The notes beneath the pieces were generated by a model. The model searched no databases, had not been told where the DNA came from, and saw only the letters and a program-made list of their open reading frames with translations. A DNA stretch of 14,405 nucleotides from an uncultured Ignavibacteriota bacterium. Lineage in GTDB: Bacteria; Bacteroidota; Ignavibacteria; Tepidaquicellales; Tepidaquicellaceae. Numbering within the stretch: position 1 is the first letter of the stretch; each line of letters opens with the position of its first letter. The translations under genes were made by a program, and so were the position numbers. Positions 1-8,277 of the stretch are shown here, one piece after another. The DNA lies in NCBI GenBank assembly GCA_937915485.1, contig CALGII010000257.1, forward strand, positions 1-14,405. The letters run 5' to 3'.

Positions 1-795
1 GTGGTATTCGCGCAGAACAAATTCGGGAATAAGATACCCGAACATAAGGGCAAGACGCGTCCCGAAGTTTTCAAATACATAGAGAATCAGAAAAAGGTAA
101 TCGAGGACTGCCTGAACAATTACAGGTTCCGCGACGCGCTAAACGAGATAATGAAAATCGGGCGCGCGGCGAACAAGTATTTCAACGACAGCGAGCCCTG
201 GAAAGTTATTAAGAACGACGCTGAAAAATGCGGAGGAATAATAAACGATTGTCTTGAAATCTGCCATTCGCTCGCGATAGCGATAAATCCGGTGCTTCCG
301 TTCACCTCGGAAAAAATACTCGGGGTGCTTAACGCGGGCAAATCGAATCTCGCCTGGGATAACATCGGGAAGCCGTGCCTTAAGTCAGGGACGGAACTCG
401 GCGGGAACGCGATTTTGTTTCCTCAAATCGAATTAAGCGCCGCGAAGGAAGAGGAAGCGAAGGAAGAGGACAATCTGATAACGATTGACGATTTCAAGAA
501 GGTGCAGTTAAGAACAGCAGTCGTGCTTAAAGCGGAGAAGGTCGAGAAGAGCAAGAAACTTCTGAAACTTCAAGTCAGGTGCGGCGGCAAGGAAAAGCAG
601 ATTGTAGCGGGCATAGCGGAGCATTACACTCCCGAAGATATGCTCAACAGAAAAATCGTGATAGTGGACAACCTGAGGCCCGCGAAACTAATGGGGCTTG
701 AATCACAGGGAATGCTTCTCGCCGCGAAGATTGACGGCAAGTTGAAACTCGTCGGTATCGACGGTGACCTTCCTGACGGAGCGGATGTAAGTTAA
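1..795 (+). CDS. metG: Methionyl-tRNA synthetase, C-terminal part (5' end outside window)
   Basis: This is the C-terminal 264 residues of methionyl-tRNA synthetase, the cytoplasmic enzyme that charges tRNA-Met. The catalytic Rossmann domain lies upstream of the window, so the first codon (GTG) is read as an internal valine, not a start. Residues about 5-110 form the helical anticodon-binding region, with the family's SEPWK segment near residue 65 and the NPVLPFTSEKI segment near 96-106. An acidic linker (EEEAKEEDN) near 149-157 leads to a C-terminal tRNA-binding OB-fold domain (159-264) that shows the QIVAGIAEHY, NLRPAKLMG and ESQGMLLAA motifs. That extra domain is found in many bacterial MetG proteins and promotes dimerisation and tRNA binding. 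The stop is TAA, and folP follows after 19 bp, so the two are probably co-transcribed. Family assignment is firm; full length cannot be judged. Confidence 0.95.
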   Translation: MVFAQNKFGNKIPEHKGKTRPEVFKYIENQKKVIEDCLNNYRFRDALNEIMKIGRAANKYFNDSEPWKVIKNDAEKCGGIINDCLEICHSLAIAINPVLPFTSEKILGVLNAGKSNLAWDNIGKPCLKSGTELGGNAILFPQIELSAAKEEEAKEEDNLITIDDFKKVQLRTAVVLKAEKVEKSKKLLKLQVRCGGKEKQIVAGIAEHYTPEDMLNRKIVIVDNLRPAKLMGLESQGMLLAAKIDGKLKLVGIDGDLPDGADVS

Positions 796-814
796 TATTT
801 TCAAGCATCGATAT

Positions 815-1651
815 TTGAAGTACAAATTCGGAAATAGCGAGTATGACCTTTCCTCCCGCACATTCGTGATGGGAATACTTAACGTCACGCCTGATTCTTT
901 TTCAGACGGCGGAAAGTTTTTCGATTCGAAGCCCGACATAAAAAAGATTACGGAAGAAGCGGTAAGGATGAAAGAGGAAGGCGCGGACTTCATAGATATA
1001 GGCGGCGAATCAACGAGACCTGGCGCGGATTCCGTTTCAGCGGACGAGGAGATTGAAAGAGTCGTACCCGCCATCAAAGAAATATTAAAGCACATCGACA
1101 TACCAATATCAATCGACACTTACAAACATCAGGTCGCGGACGAAGCGCTGAAAGCGGGCGCGGTGATAGTGAACGACATAAGCGGATTTCAGTTCGACGA
1201 AAAACTTCCGGAGATAACGAAAAAGCACGGCGCATCCTGCGTACTGATGCACATAAAGGGCACTCCGAAAATGATGCAGGACAATCCGGTTTATTCAGAC
1301 GTGATGGAAGAAATTTCCGAATATCTCAAGAAGTCCGCAGGCATCGCCAAGGAAGCGGGCATCGGGCAAATCATAATCGACCCGGGAATCGGATTCGGCA
1401 AGACATTCAGTCATAACATCGAAATCATAAAGAACCTTCACAGGCTCAAGCCGCTCGGTTTTCCGATACTTCTCGGACTGTCGCGCAAACGTTTCATAAA
1501 TGAAATTTACGAATCCAATCCTCAGGAAAGGCTCGCGGGAACGGTCGCGGCGAACGTTTCGGGCATACTCAACGGGGCGAACATTATTCGCGTGCATGAT
1601 GTTTTAGAGAATAGAAGGGCCGCATTAACGGCTGATAAATTAAAGCAATGA
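815..1651 (+). CDS. folP: Dihydropteroate synthase
   Basis: A 278-residue dihydropteroate synthase, the usual length. It condenses 6-hydroxymethyl-7,8-dihydropterin pyrophosphate with p-aminobenzoate in folate synthesis and is the sulfonamide target. Visible motifs of the TIM-barrel family are MGILNVTPDSFSDGG at residues 19-33 (pterin/Mg loop), DIGGESTRPGA at 61-71, SIDTYK with D101, DPGIGFGK at 189-196, SRKR at 223-226, and the C-terminal RVHD at 259-262. All key residues I can check are present. The start is TTG: the next in-frame ATG is residue 19 and would remove the first beta strand. The TGA stop is 3 bp before the copper ATPase start in the same reading frame, so the gene sits inside a compact run. 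No clear Shine-Dalgarno sequence precedes the start. Confidence 0.96.
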   Translation: MKYKFGNSEYDLSSRTFVMGILNVTPDSFSDGGKFFDSKPDIKKITEEAVRMKEEGADFIDIGGESTRPGADSVSADEEIERVVPAIKEILKHIDIPISIDTYKHQVADEALKAGAVIVNDISGFQFDEKLPEITKKHGASCVLMHIKGTPKMMQDNPVYSDVMEEISEYLKKSAGIAKEAGIGQIIIDPGIGFGKTFSHNIEIIKNLHRLKPLGFPILLGLSRKRFINEIYESNPQERLAGTVAANVSGILNGANIIRVHDVLENRRAALTADKLKQ

Positions 1652-1654
1652 GAA

Positions 1655-3901
1655 TTGGCAGACAGAAAGAAAAGACCCGAAAACTTTGAAGAAATAGAAC
1701 TCGATGTGGCAGGTATGGAATGCGTAAACTGCGCCAACAGCATCAAGACTTACCTCGAGAAACTAAACGGAATCCACAACGTAAACGTGAACTTCACATC
1801 GGAAGTCGCGTCAGTTGAATTCAATCCGAACCTCATAGAAGTAAGCGACATAATCAAAGACATACGGAAACTCGGTTACGACGTTATCGAGGAAGAGGAC
1901 GACGACAAGATTGAGGAGCAGAAGAGGAACAAACTCAGAAACGACAGGAACAACATAATACTATCCGTAATTCTTACAATCGTCATAATGGCGATATCGA
2001 TGAGCGGTCATCACGGATTTTACGACCTGAAGATACCCGCGAACAAGGGACTGGCGATACTGTTCGCGCTCACGAGCATTTCAGTTTTTTGGAACGGGAA
2101 AAAGTTTCTCGTGGGGGCGTACAACGCGGCGAGGAATCTGACATCCGACATGAACACGCTGATTTCAATCGGAGTCATGTCGTCATACATATACAGCAGC
2201 GTAATCGCGTTCAATCATATATTTCATCTGAACATATACGCGTTAAGAAATTCGCACGAGGTGTATTTCGAAACCGCATCGATGATAATTACTCTGATAC
2301 TGATAGGAAATTATCTTGAATCGGTGCTCAAGTCAAAGACACAGACCTCGATAAAGAAACTAAAGGAACTTCAGGCAAAATTCGTGAACATAATCCGCGG
2401 CGGCGAAGAAATGTTCGTTCCTTTCAAGAAGGTAAGGCAGAACGACACCGTGATAGTCAAATCGGGCGACAAGATTCCTGTTGACGGACACATCACCGAA
2501 GGATTCTGCGTTATTGACGAGAGCGCGATGACGGGAGAAAGCATACCAGTCGAGAAGAAAGCGGGCGACGCGCTGATAAGCGGCACTCTAATGAAGAACG
2601 GGTACGTAAAGATGAGCGCGTTCAGAGTCGGCAAGGACACGACGCTTTCGAGAATCATAAGTTTAGTAAAGGAAGCGTCGAATTCAAAACCGAAGATACA
2701 GCGTCTGGCGGACAAGATATCGGCGATTTTCGTTCCCGTCGTCGTATCAATCGCGGTCTTAACATTTATTATCTGGTATCTCGCGATAGGCAAGCCGTTC
2801 GACGAATCGCTTCTTTACGCCGTATCTGTTCTCGTAATTGCCTGTCCTTGCGCACTCGGACTCGCCTCTCCGATGGCGGTTGTAATAGGTGTGGGCAGGG
2901 CTGCGGAGAACGGAATACTTTTCAACAACGTGGAATCGATTGAGAACATAGTGAAGACGGACACGTTGTGTCTTGACAAGACGGGCACGCTGACAACGGG
3001 CGAAATGGAAATCAAGGAAATAAACGTTTTCGGAGATATGCCGCGCGATGAGATGCTTAAATATGTTTTCTCGGTCGAGAAATATTCGAATCATCCAATC
3101 GCGAAGTCAATATCGGATTACTGCATAGAGAACAAGATAGAGATAATCGAGGAAGTCGGCAAGATAACGAATGAAGACGGGCTTGGTATTTCGGGCATTG
3201 CGGGAGACAGGAAAGTGTCGATTGGAAGCAGAGCGCTGATGGAGAAGCACGGTGTCGCTATAGACGAAAGCAAAATTCCGCAGGGCAACGGAATACAATT
3301 CATAAGCATAGACAGCATGCTTGCCGGAACGATAACTTTCGAGGACAGGATAAAACCCGAAGCGAAGGATACGGTTGCAAGGTTCAAGGAAATGAATCTC
3401 GGTTTGTTTCTCATCTCCGGCGACAGCGAAGAAGTTACGAAGAAAGTCGCTGGTGAACTCGGCATTGAAAACTTTTCATTCAGAACGATGCCCGAGGACA
3501 AGGAAAAGATTGTATCGAGGCTGCAATCGGAAGGAAAGAACGTCGCAATGATAGGCGACGGAATAAACGACGCGCCGTCGCTGGCGAGGGCTAACGTAGG
3601 GATGGCTGTAGGCACGGGTCAGGACATCGCAATCGAATCCGCGGACGTGATTCTTGTAAAAGGCGATTTGAGAAACGTCATAAAATCCATCAACATATCG
3701 TCAAGGACGGTTTCGATAATAAAGCAAAATATTTTCTGGGCATTTTTTTACAACGCGATTACGATACCGGCCGCGGCGGGAATACTGGCGCCGTTCGGAA
3801 TAACGATAAGCCCCGTACTGGCGGCGATGTTCATGGCGTTCAGCGACGTCGTAACGGTAATGATAAATTCATTAAGATTAAAATACGTAAACATAAACTA
3901 A
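1655..3901 (+). CDS. copA: Cu+-exporting P1B-type ATPase
   Basis: A 748-residue heavy-metal P-type ATPase of the inner membrane, predicted to export Cu+ using ATP. One N-terminal HMA domain carries GMECVNC (C23, C26). Then come membrane segments, the actuator TGES at 293-296, the transmembrane CPC at 397-399 (mark of the Cu+/Ag+ group), the phosphorylation site DKTGT with D441, the HP motif at 480-481, and the hinge GDGINDAP at 634-641. The seventh metal-site helix keeps the YN pair (FFYNAITIP). The last helix reads MAFSD (727-731), where Cu+ pumps normally have MxxSS, so the final Ser is Asp. The TTG start is forced because an in-frame stop lies 3 bp upstream and the next Met is inside the HMA motif. 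An HMA lipoprotein gene follows after 4 bp, which supports a copper role. Family is certain; metal specificity is inferred. Confidence 0.93.
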   Translation: MADRKKRPENFEEIELDVAGMECVNCANSIKTYLEKLNGIHNVNVNFTSEVASVEFNPNLIEVSDIIKDIRKLGYDVIEEEDDDKIEEQKRNKLRNDRNNIILSVILTIVIMAISMSGHHGFYDLKIPANKGLAILFALTSISVFWNGKKFLVGAYNAARNLTSDMNTLISIGVMSSYIYSSVIAFNHIFHLNIYALRNSHEVYFETASMIITLILIGNYLESVLKSKTQTSIKKLKELQAKFVNIIRGGEEMFVPFKKVRQNDTVIVKSGDKIPVDGHITEGFCVIDESAMTGESIPVEKKAGDALISGTLMKNGYVKMSAFRVGKDTTLSRIISLVKEASNSKPKIQRLADKISAIFVPVVVSIAVLTFIIWYLAIGKPFDESLLYAVSVLVIACPCALGLASPMAVVIGVGRAAENGILFNNVESIENIVKTDTLCLDKTGTLTTGEMEIKEINVFGDMPRDEMLKYVFSVEKYSNHPIAKSISDYCIENKIEIIEEVGKITNEDGLGISGIAGDRKVSIGSRALMEKHGVAIDESKIPQGNGIQFISIDSMLAGTITFEDRIKPEAKDTVARFKEMNLGLFLISGDSEEVTKKVAGELGIENFSFRTMPEDKEKIVSRLQSEGKNVAMIGDGINDAPSLARANVGMAVGTGQDIAIESADVILVKGDLRNVIKSINISSRTVSIIKQNIFWAFFYNAITIPAAAGILAPFGITISPVLAAMFMAFSDVVTVMINSLRLKYVNIN

Positions 3902-3905
3902 GAAT

Positions 3906-4280
3906 ATGAAAAAGACTTTACTTGCATTATCTGCAATTGCCGTACTTTTCGCGGCGGGCTGCGGGAAGCAGAACACAAGCAAAACGACGGACGTGAAATC
4001 CGTTTCCGAAAAGATAGAGAATGTGGAATACAACTGTCCCGGTATGCACTGCGCGGGCTGCGAGCAGACTATATCAGACGAGGTGATAAAACTGAGCGGA
4101 GTGAAATCGGTAGTCGCCGACGCGAAAGCGAAAACCGTGAAGGTAACTTACGACGCGGACAAGACCACAAAAGAGGATATTTCGAAATCGATAAACGCCG
4201 CGGGCTACGACACGGAAATCTCGAAGTCAGAGAACAAGCACAACTGCGAGGAAGACATGATGAAGGACAAGAAGGACTGA
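3906..4280 (+). CDS. Small lipoprotein with heavy-metal-associated (HMA) domain
   Basis: A 124-residue predicted lipoprotein. Residues 1-18 form a basic-hydrophobic signal ending in AAGC, with C19 as the likely lipidated cysteine. After a short linker (20-38), residues about 39-110 match the HMA/CopZ/MerP ferredoxin-like fold, with the metal motif GMHCAGC (C49 and C52), the GVKSVVAD turn and the INAAGYDTE end strand. An extra cysteine at C44 gives a CPGMHCAGC arrangement, and the tail (KHNCEEDMM) adds further soft ligands. It starts 4 bp after the Cu+ ATPase gene, so it probably works with it as a membrane-anchored periplasmic metal binder that accepts Cu+ from the pump or buffers it. Known HMA chaperones are mostly cytoplasmic, so placement outside the inner membrane is the unusual point. 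The role is inferred from domain and context; mercury binding cannot be excluded. Confidence 0.85.
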   Translation: MKKTLLALSAIAVLFAAGCGKQNTSKTTDVKSVSEKIENVEYNCPGMHCAGCEQTISDEVIKLSGVKSVVADAKAKTVKVTYDADKTTKEDISKSINAAGYDTEISKSENKHNCEEDMMKDKKD

Positions 4281-4281
4281 C

Positions 4282-4980
4282 ATGGCAGAGAAAGTTAATT
4301 TCGACCTGCACGCCGAGAGTTACGAGAAACAAATGGCGGAGGACCTAAAATTCTTCATCGAAGAAACGGGATATCTCGCGGAATACAAGGTAAGGATAGT
4401 AAAAGAGACGCTCGAAGACAAGAAGCCGCGGAACATACTTGAATACGGATGCGGCATCGGAATGAACATAAATTTTTTCAACAAGCATTTCGGACAATCG
4501 GAAATATACGGATGCGACATATCCAAGAAGAGCCTTGAAGTGGCGGAAGAGAGGAATCACGAAAGAGTAAAATTTTTTCTTATAACAGAAGAGAACAGCG
4601 CCAGGTACAAGAATTTTTTCGACGTCATTTTCGTGTCCTGTGTTTTTCATCACATAAATCCTACTCACAGGCTGAATTCGATGAAGAACATATACAGTCT
4701 CATGAAGCCTGGAGGAGTTTTTTACCTGTTCGAGCACAATCCTTACAATCCGATTACAAGAAAAATCGTGAATGAATGCATCTGGGATACTGACGCGGTA
4801 CTTCTGAAGCCTGACGAGTCATACAATCTGATAAAGGACGCCGGATTCACGCCAGAGCACAGGAGGAAGTACACTTTATTTTTTCCCGGCTTTATGAGAT
4901 TTTTGCGCAGGACGGAAAAGTTCATTTCATTTCTTCCTCTGGGCGGACAATATTACATCAAGGCAAGAAGGGAGAATTAG
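4282..4980 (+). CDS. Class I SAM-dependent methyltransferase
   Basis: A 232-residue cytoplasmic methyltransferase. The Rossmann-type SAM site is clear: motif I EYGCGIG at residues 54-60, the acidic ribose-binding residue D79 in GCDISKKS at the end of strand 2, and the FDVIFVSCVFHHI segment (113-125), typical of the type 11/12 group. A later LMKPGGVFYLFEHN segment is the usual strand-5 region of UbiE/Coq3-like enzymes. The ATG is 1 bp after the lipoprotein stop, so it belongs to the same transcript. Its TAG stop overlaps the stop of the convergent GT2 gene by 4 bp. The substrate is unknown. Proximity to sugar-modifying genes on the opposite strand makes a glycan or lipid substrate possible, but a small-molecule substrate is equally compatible with the sequence. 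Confidence 0.88.
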   Translation: MAEKVNFDLHAESYEKQMAEDLKFFIEETGYLAEYKVRIVKETLEDKKPRNILEYGCGIGMNINFFNKHFGQSEIYGCDISKKSLEVAEERNHERVKFFLITEENSARYKNFFDVIFVSCVFHHINPTHRLNSMKNIYSLMKPGGVFYLFEHNPYNPITRKIVNECIWDTDAVLLKPDESYNLIKDAGFTPEHRRKYTLFFPGFMRFLRRTEKFISFLPLGGQYYIKARREN

Positions 4981-5723
4981 CCGCGCTGCAGTTCTTTTTT
5001 CTTACGCATTTCGGCGGCATATTCTTTTCTGTAATCGAAAATCTCACGAATCGTTCTAAGGATTACGGACGGTCTCGCGCCCGTCGAAACGCCGTCGAGA
5101 CGCGGCAGGTGCTGCACGCCGAGTTCGGTAACGGTATAATCGAGAAGGTTCGCCTTGAGCATTATCTCGGCGTCGATGAAAGCGTCGATTGATTTTATTT
5201 CAATCTTCCTGAACAAATCCGTTTTAAAAAGTTTGAAGGCGCAGTCTATGTCCCAGTAATGAATGTCGAAGATAATCTTCAGCAGATAGTTATAACAAAG
5301 CGATGTGAATTTTCTGTAGAGCGAGTACTGCTTGTGTTTCCTGTAGCCGACCACGATATCCGAGAAAGGAATTAGAGCAACGAACTTTTTCATTTCTTCA
5401 AGGTCGAACTGGTTATCTCCGTCAGTATAGAAAACGTAGTCCATTTTCGCGTTCACGAATCCGTCTTTAAGAGTGGCGCCGTACCCCATATTTTTCGCGT
5501 GGTGAATTACCCTCACCTTAGGAAATTCTCCTGCGAGTTCATCCGCGACCTCCCCTGTTCTATCGGGGCTTCCGTCCTCGATAATAATTATTTCGTAATC
5601 CTTGAGTTTAAGTTCTTCGAGAATCTTCACCGCGCTTCTTGCAACCTTACCGATGTTAAGTTCGTCGTAATACGCGGGAAAAAATACCGACAGTGTAATT
5701 TGTGAGTTATCGGGGAAATTCAT
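4977..5723 (-). CDS. GT2 glycosyltransferase, dolichol/polyprenyl-phosphate mannosyltransferase-like
   Basis: A 248-residue GT-A fold glycosyltransferase of family 2. The N-terminal FFPAYYDELNI replaces the usual FPAYNEEENI. EDGSPDRTGEV at 49-59 carries the UDP/GDP-binding acidic residue D50, NMGYGATLKDGF is at 78-89, and TDGDNQFD has the metal-binding DGD at 101-103. The DIDCAFKLF segment is typical of the DPM1/polyprenol-phosphate group. No C-terminal membrane helices are visible, as in the short soluble DPM1-type enzymes; the tail is highly charged (MRKKKELQRG). It probably transfers a sugar from a nucleotide donor to a polyprenyl phosphate at the inner face of the membrane. The start codon abuts the stop of the upstream epimerase gene with no gap, implying translational coupling. 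Sugar identity cannot be read from sequence. Confidence 0.9.
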   Translation of the reverse strand: MNFPDNSQITLSVFFPAYYDELNIGKVARSAVKILEELKLKDYEIIIIEDGSPDRTGEVADELAGEFPKVRVIHHAKNMGYGATLKDGFVNAKMDYVFYTDGDNQFDLEEMKKFVALIPFSDIVVGYRKHKQYSLYRKFTSLCYNYLLKIIFDIHYWDIDCAFKLFKTDLFRKIEIKSIDAFIDAEIMLKANLLDYTVTELGVQHLPRLDGVSTGARPSVILRTIREIFDYRKEYAAEMRKKKELQRG

Positions 5724-6659
5724 TCAGAGTAATTCCTTTTTTAAATATTCGTAAGTTTTCGCAATCCCTTCCTCAAAGTCCGTAACGGGTTTCCAGCCAA
5801 AGGTTTTCGAAATCAAAGTGTTATCGAGAACGTTGACGGGCACGTCAATTTTTCTTTTTTCGAGATACCGGACTTCGGCTTTTTTACCCGATATCTTTTC
5901 AGCAGTTCTGACAATATCATTAAGCGTATGACCTTCGCCGCTTCCGAGATTAAAAATCCGTTCGTTCGTTTTCACTTCGAGCGATTTCACGAGCGCGTTC
6001 ACGGCGTCACTGATATAGATGTAATCCCTTTCGATGCTTCCGTCGCCCCATATTTCAATCCGTTCGCCGAGAATTATTTTCTTAAGAAAGACCGCGACCG
6101 CGCCCTGCGCGGCGAGCGGATTCTGCCTTTCGCCGTAAGGATTCGAAAGCCTGAAGACGGAGTAATCCAGCCCGTAAAGTTTTTCAAACATAAACAGATA
6201 GTCTTCTATCGTTTTCTTGATTATACCGTACGAGCAAATTGGTTTCCTGTGATGCGACTCCTTAACGGGTATTTTTTCCGGAATTCCGTAAACAGTGCCG
6301 CCGGAAGAAATAAAAATAACTTTTGAAGTTTTGTTAATAAGAGCCTCATTCAGGAATCTCAAAGACGAGACCAGGTTTGACTCGACGTCGTAAATCGGAT
6401 TTTCGTTTGAGTTCGCGGGAAGCGTTGAACTGACGAGGTGAAACGCGACGTCTATGCCGGCGAGCGAGCCTTTTATATCCACTTCATTATTAAAATCGCC
6501 TTCGATAATCCTTATCTTATCGAGAAAATGATTAATGTTCTTTCTTGAAAAATTCAGTTTGTCGAAAATCGTGACGCCGTATCCCCTATTCAGCAGGGCA
6601 TCCGCGAGATGCGAGCCTATGAAACCTCCGCCGCCGAGTATAAGACAATTTTTCTTCAT
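5724..6659 (-). CDS. NAD-dependent nucleotide-sugar epimerase/dehydratase
   Basis: A 311-residue extended short-chain dehydrogenase of the nucleotide-sugar epimerase/dehydratase family. The NAD-binding loop is GGGGFIG (residues 9-15). The SSGGTVYG segment (118-125) and YGIIK with Y144 and K148 form the catalytic Ser/Thr-Tyr-Lys set, and the substrate-binding region includes RLSNPYGERQNP (170-181). The length fits GalE/WbpP-like enzymes. The reaction may be a 4-epimerisation of a UDP-sugar, but GDP-sugar or dTDP-sugar substrates cannot be separated from it by eye. It is the middle gene of a three-gene minus-strand cassette, 6 bp after the membrane glycosyltransferase stop and abutting the GT2 gene, so it probably supplies the nucleotide sugar used there. 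Confidence 0.9.
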   Translation of the reverse strand: MKKNCLILGGGGFIGSHLADALLNRGYGVTIFDKLNFSRKNINHFLDKIRIIEGDFNNEVDIKGSLAGIDVAFHLVSSTLPANSNENPIYDVESNLVSSLRFLNEALINKTSKVIFISSGGTVYGIPEKIPVKESHHRKPICSYGIIKKTIEDYLFMFEKLYGLDYSVFRLSNPYGERQNPLAAQGAVAVFLKKIILGERIEIWGDGSIERDYIYISDAVNALVKSLEVKTNERIFNLGSGEGHTLNDIVRTAEKISGKKAEVRYLEKRKIDVPVNVLDNTLISKTFGWKPVTDFEEGIAKTYEYLKKELL

Positions 6660-6665
6660 AAAATA

Positions 6666-8258
6666 TTAATTCAATTTTTCAAAAAAGTACATAGCGAATC
6701 TTCTGTCGGACGCGGGAAACTGGTTGATGAGCCTGTAGTCCGGATTATTCTGCAAATCTTCGAGTTTCGTATCGAGTTTCCAGACAGAATCCGGTCTGTA
6801 CCCGTAATGCGTCTCCCAGGCGAGTATGGAGCCTTTCGGCGCCGCAGAAAGATTCTTCGAGTTCAAGGTACGGAATTTAGACGGGTCGTGCTTATAGTCC
6901 GCCGAATAGAATTTGAATACGGGATGATTGGCGTAAAAATCCCTGTCCCTGAAATTCTGCGCGTTGATGTATTCGGCAGCGTTCCTGACCGTAATGTTTT
7001 CTGAAGAAAGCACTTTCGGCTTGAAATCGATTCCGATATACAGTATAGAAACAAGAATCAGGACAACGGAGACCTTATTTAAATAGCCGATGCCTGACTT
7101 CTTCGAAATTAAAGAAGCGACAGCGATTACCGCGATAAGGAAAAGCACCTTAGTGAAATCGGAAACGTCAGTAAGCACGCGTCCGTCGGACACTTTCGAA
7201 AGGAAAGCGAAAGTCACGAACACTGACAAGCCCGCGATAACATAAAACGTCCTGCTGTATTTTTTATCCGCGAGACAGTTCAGCCCTATCGAGCAGAACA
7301 CGGCGCAAACGGGAGCCGCGTGAAGCATATATCTCCAGTTGCCCGGGTTTGATTTCGTTACAAGCGTCGCGGTATGGGCGGCAAGCACGAGTATGAAAAT
7401 AACATAGAGGAAAAAGTATTTTCTGAAATGCTCTTTCATTCCGTTCTTATCCGCGAAGAAAGAAAAGAAGCCTTGAAGAAAGAGAAGGAATGCCACGGGA
7501 CCCGCGATGAAAATATAGACCTGAACGTAATGATAGAACTTAGGATACTCCATTTTATATTCGAACGCGGAAATATTTCTCATTTCCGACCAGACATAGA
7601 GAATGTCGCCCGACATCAGGTAGCCGAGGAAATTATAAAGGAGAGGAACGATTGCGATGGCGGCGATTTCCTTGTATCGTTTATCTTTCAGGAACACAAT
7701 CGCAAGAACCAGACCGAACAGAACAATTTCCTGCCTCACGGTAAAGATATAACCCACGACGAGACCCGAGAGGAAATATTTTTCTTTCCTGTAAAGAATC
7801 AGGAAAGCGGCGAAAAGCATACCCGTAAATATTTCGGGATATGAACGGAACGAGATATCGAAGAAAGCGGGCTGCGCGGCGAGCAGAAGCGCGCCGAAGA
7901 AAGCGTAATTAATCCCGTACAACTTTATGAGTTTATACGTCAGAAAGACCGTCAGCGACGCAATCAGCGAATTCACGAGCAGGACGGCGTCATAACTAAT
8001 CAAAGCGGGCAGCACCATCAGGATTTTGTAGCCCGGCTTCGGGGCGTTTCCGAGAATCGCCCAGGGATTTTTCCAGAAGTCGAGCATATTAATATACTGC
8101 GCTACTTCGTCATCCTGATAGAATCCCGTAGAATACCTGCTCGATACAAAATAAACGATTGCGAGAACGGGAATAACGAGCCAGAAGTACTTATCGATTA
8201 AAGGCTCGATGCTAGCGGTCTTTTCGACCGTGCTTTTATTAATCTTCGTTTTTGCCAT
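6666..8258 (-). CDS. Polytopic membrane glycosyltransferase, GT-C (ArnT/PMT-like)
   Basis: A 530-residue inner-membrane protein with many hydrophobic segments (first at about 25-40, then a dense series to about 415) and a soluble C-terminal part (about 420-530). The first external loop carries YQDDEVAQYIN with D49, D50 and E51, matching the acidic catalytic motif placed after helix 1 in GT-C enzymes of the PMT/ArnT type, which use polyprenyl-phosphate sugars. I chose the ATG at 8258 (start MAKTKINKS) over a TTG at 8303, because the TTG version adds a non-conserved stretch and would start upstream of the TATATTTG promoter-like element. The following genes encode an epimerase and a polyprenol-phosphate sugar synthase, so it probably uses that carrier-linked sugar outside the inner membrane to modify protein, lipid or glycan. 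The acceptor is unknown. Confidence 0.82.
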   Translation of the reverse strand: MAKTKINKSTVEKTASIEPLIDKYFWLVIPVLAIVYFVSSRYSTGFYQDDEVAQYINMLDFWKNPWAILGNAPKPGYKILMVLPALISYDAVLLVNSLIASLTVFLTYKLIKLYGINYAFFGALLLAAQPAFFDISFRSYPEIFTGMLFAAFLILYRKEKYFLSGLVVGYIFTVRQEIVLFGLVLAIVFLKDKRYKEIAAIAIVPLLYNFLGYLMSGDILYVWSEMRNISAFEYKMEYPKFYHYVQVYIFIAGPVAFLLFLQGFFSFFADKNGMKEHFRKYFFLYVIFILVLAAHTATLVTKSNPGNWRYMLHAAPVCAVFCSIGLNCLADKKYSRTFYVIAGLSVFVTFAFLSKVSDGRVLTDVSDFTKVLFLIAVIAVASLISKKSGIGYLNKVSVVLILVSILYIGIDFKPKVLSSENITVRNAAEYINAQNFRDRDFYANHPVFKFYSADYKHDPSKFRTLNSKNLSAAPKGSILAWETHYGYRPDSVWKLDTKLEDLQNNPDYRLINQFPASDRRFAMYFFEKLN

Positions 8259-8277
8259 AATTAGACGTGAAAATATA

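Noticed and set aside
3118..3615. Minus-strand open frame of 165 codons
   Set aside because: It is opposite the ATP-binding part of the copper ATPase, which is fully explained. There is no independent evidence for it.
5928..6326. Plus-strand open frame of 132 codons
   Set aside because: It is opposite the epimerase gene and has no domain pattern or start signal.
7374..7844. Plus-strand open frame of 156 codons
   Set aside because: It lies fully inside the GT-C gene on the other strand, is rich in charged residues as expected for the complement of membrane codons, and has no recognisable motif.
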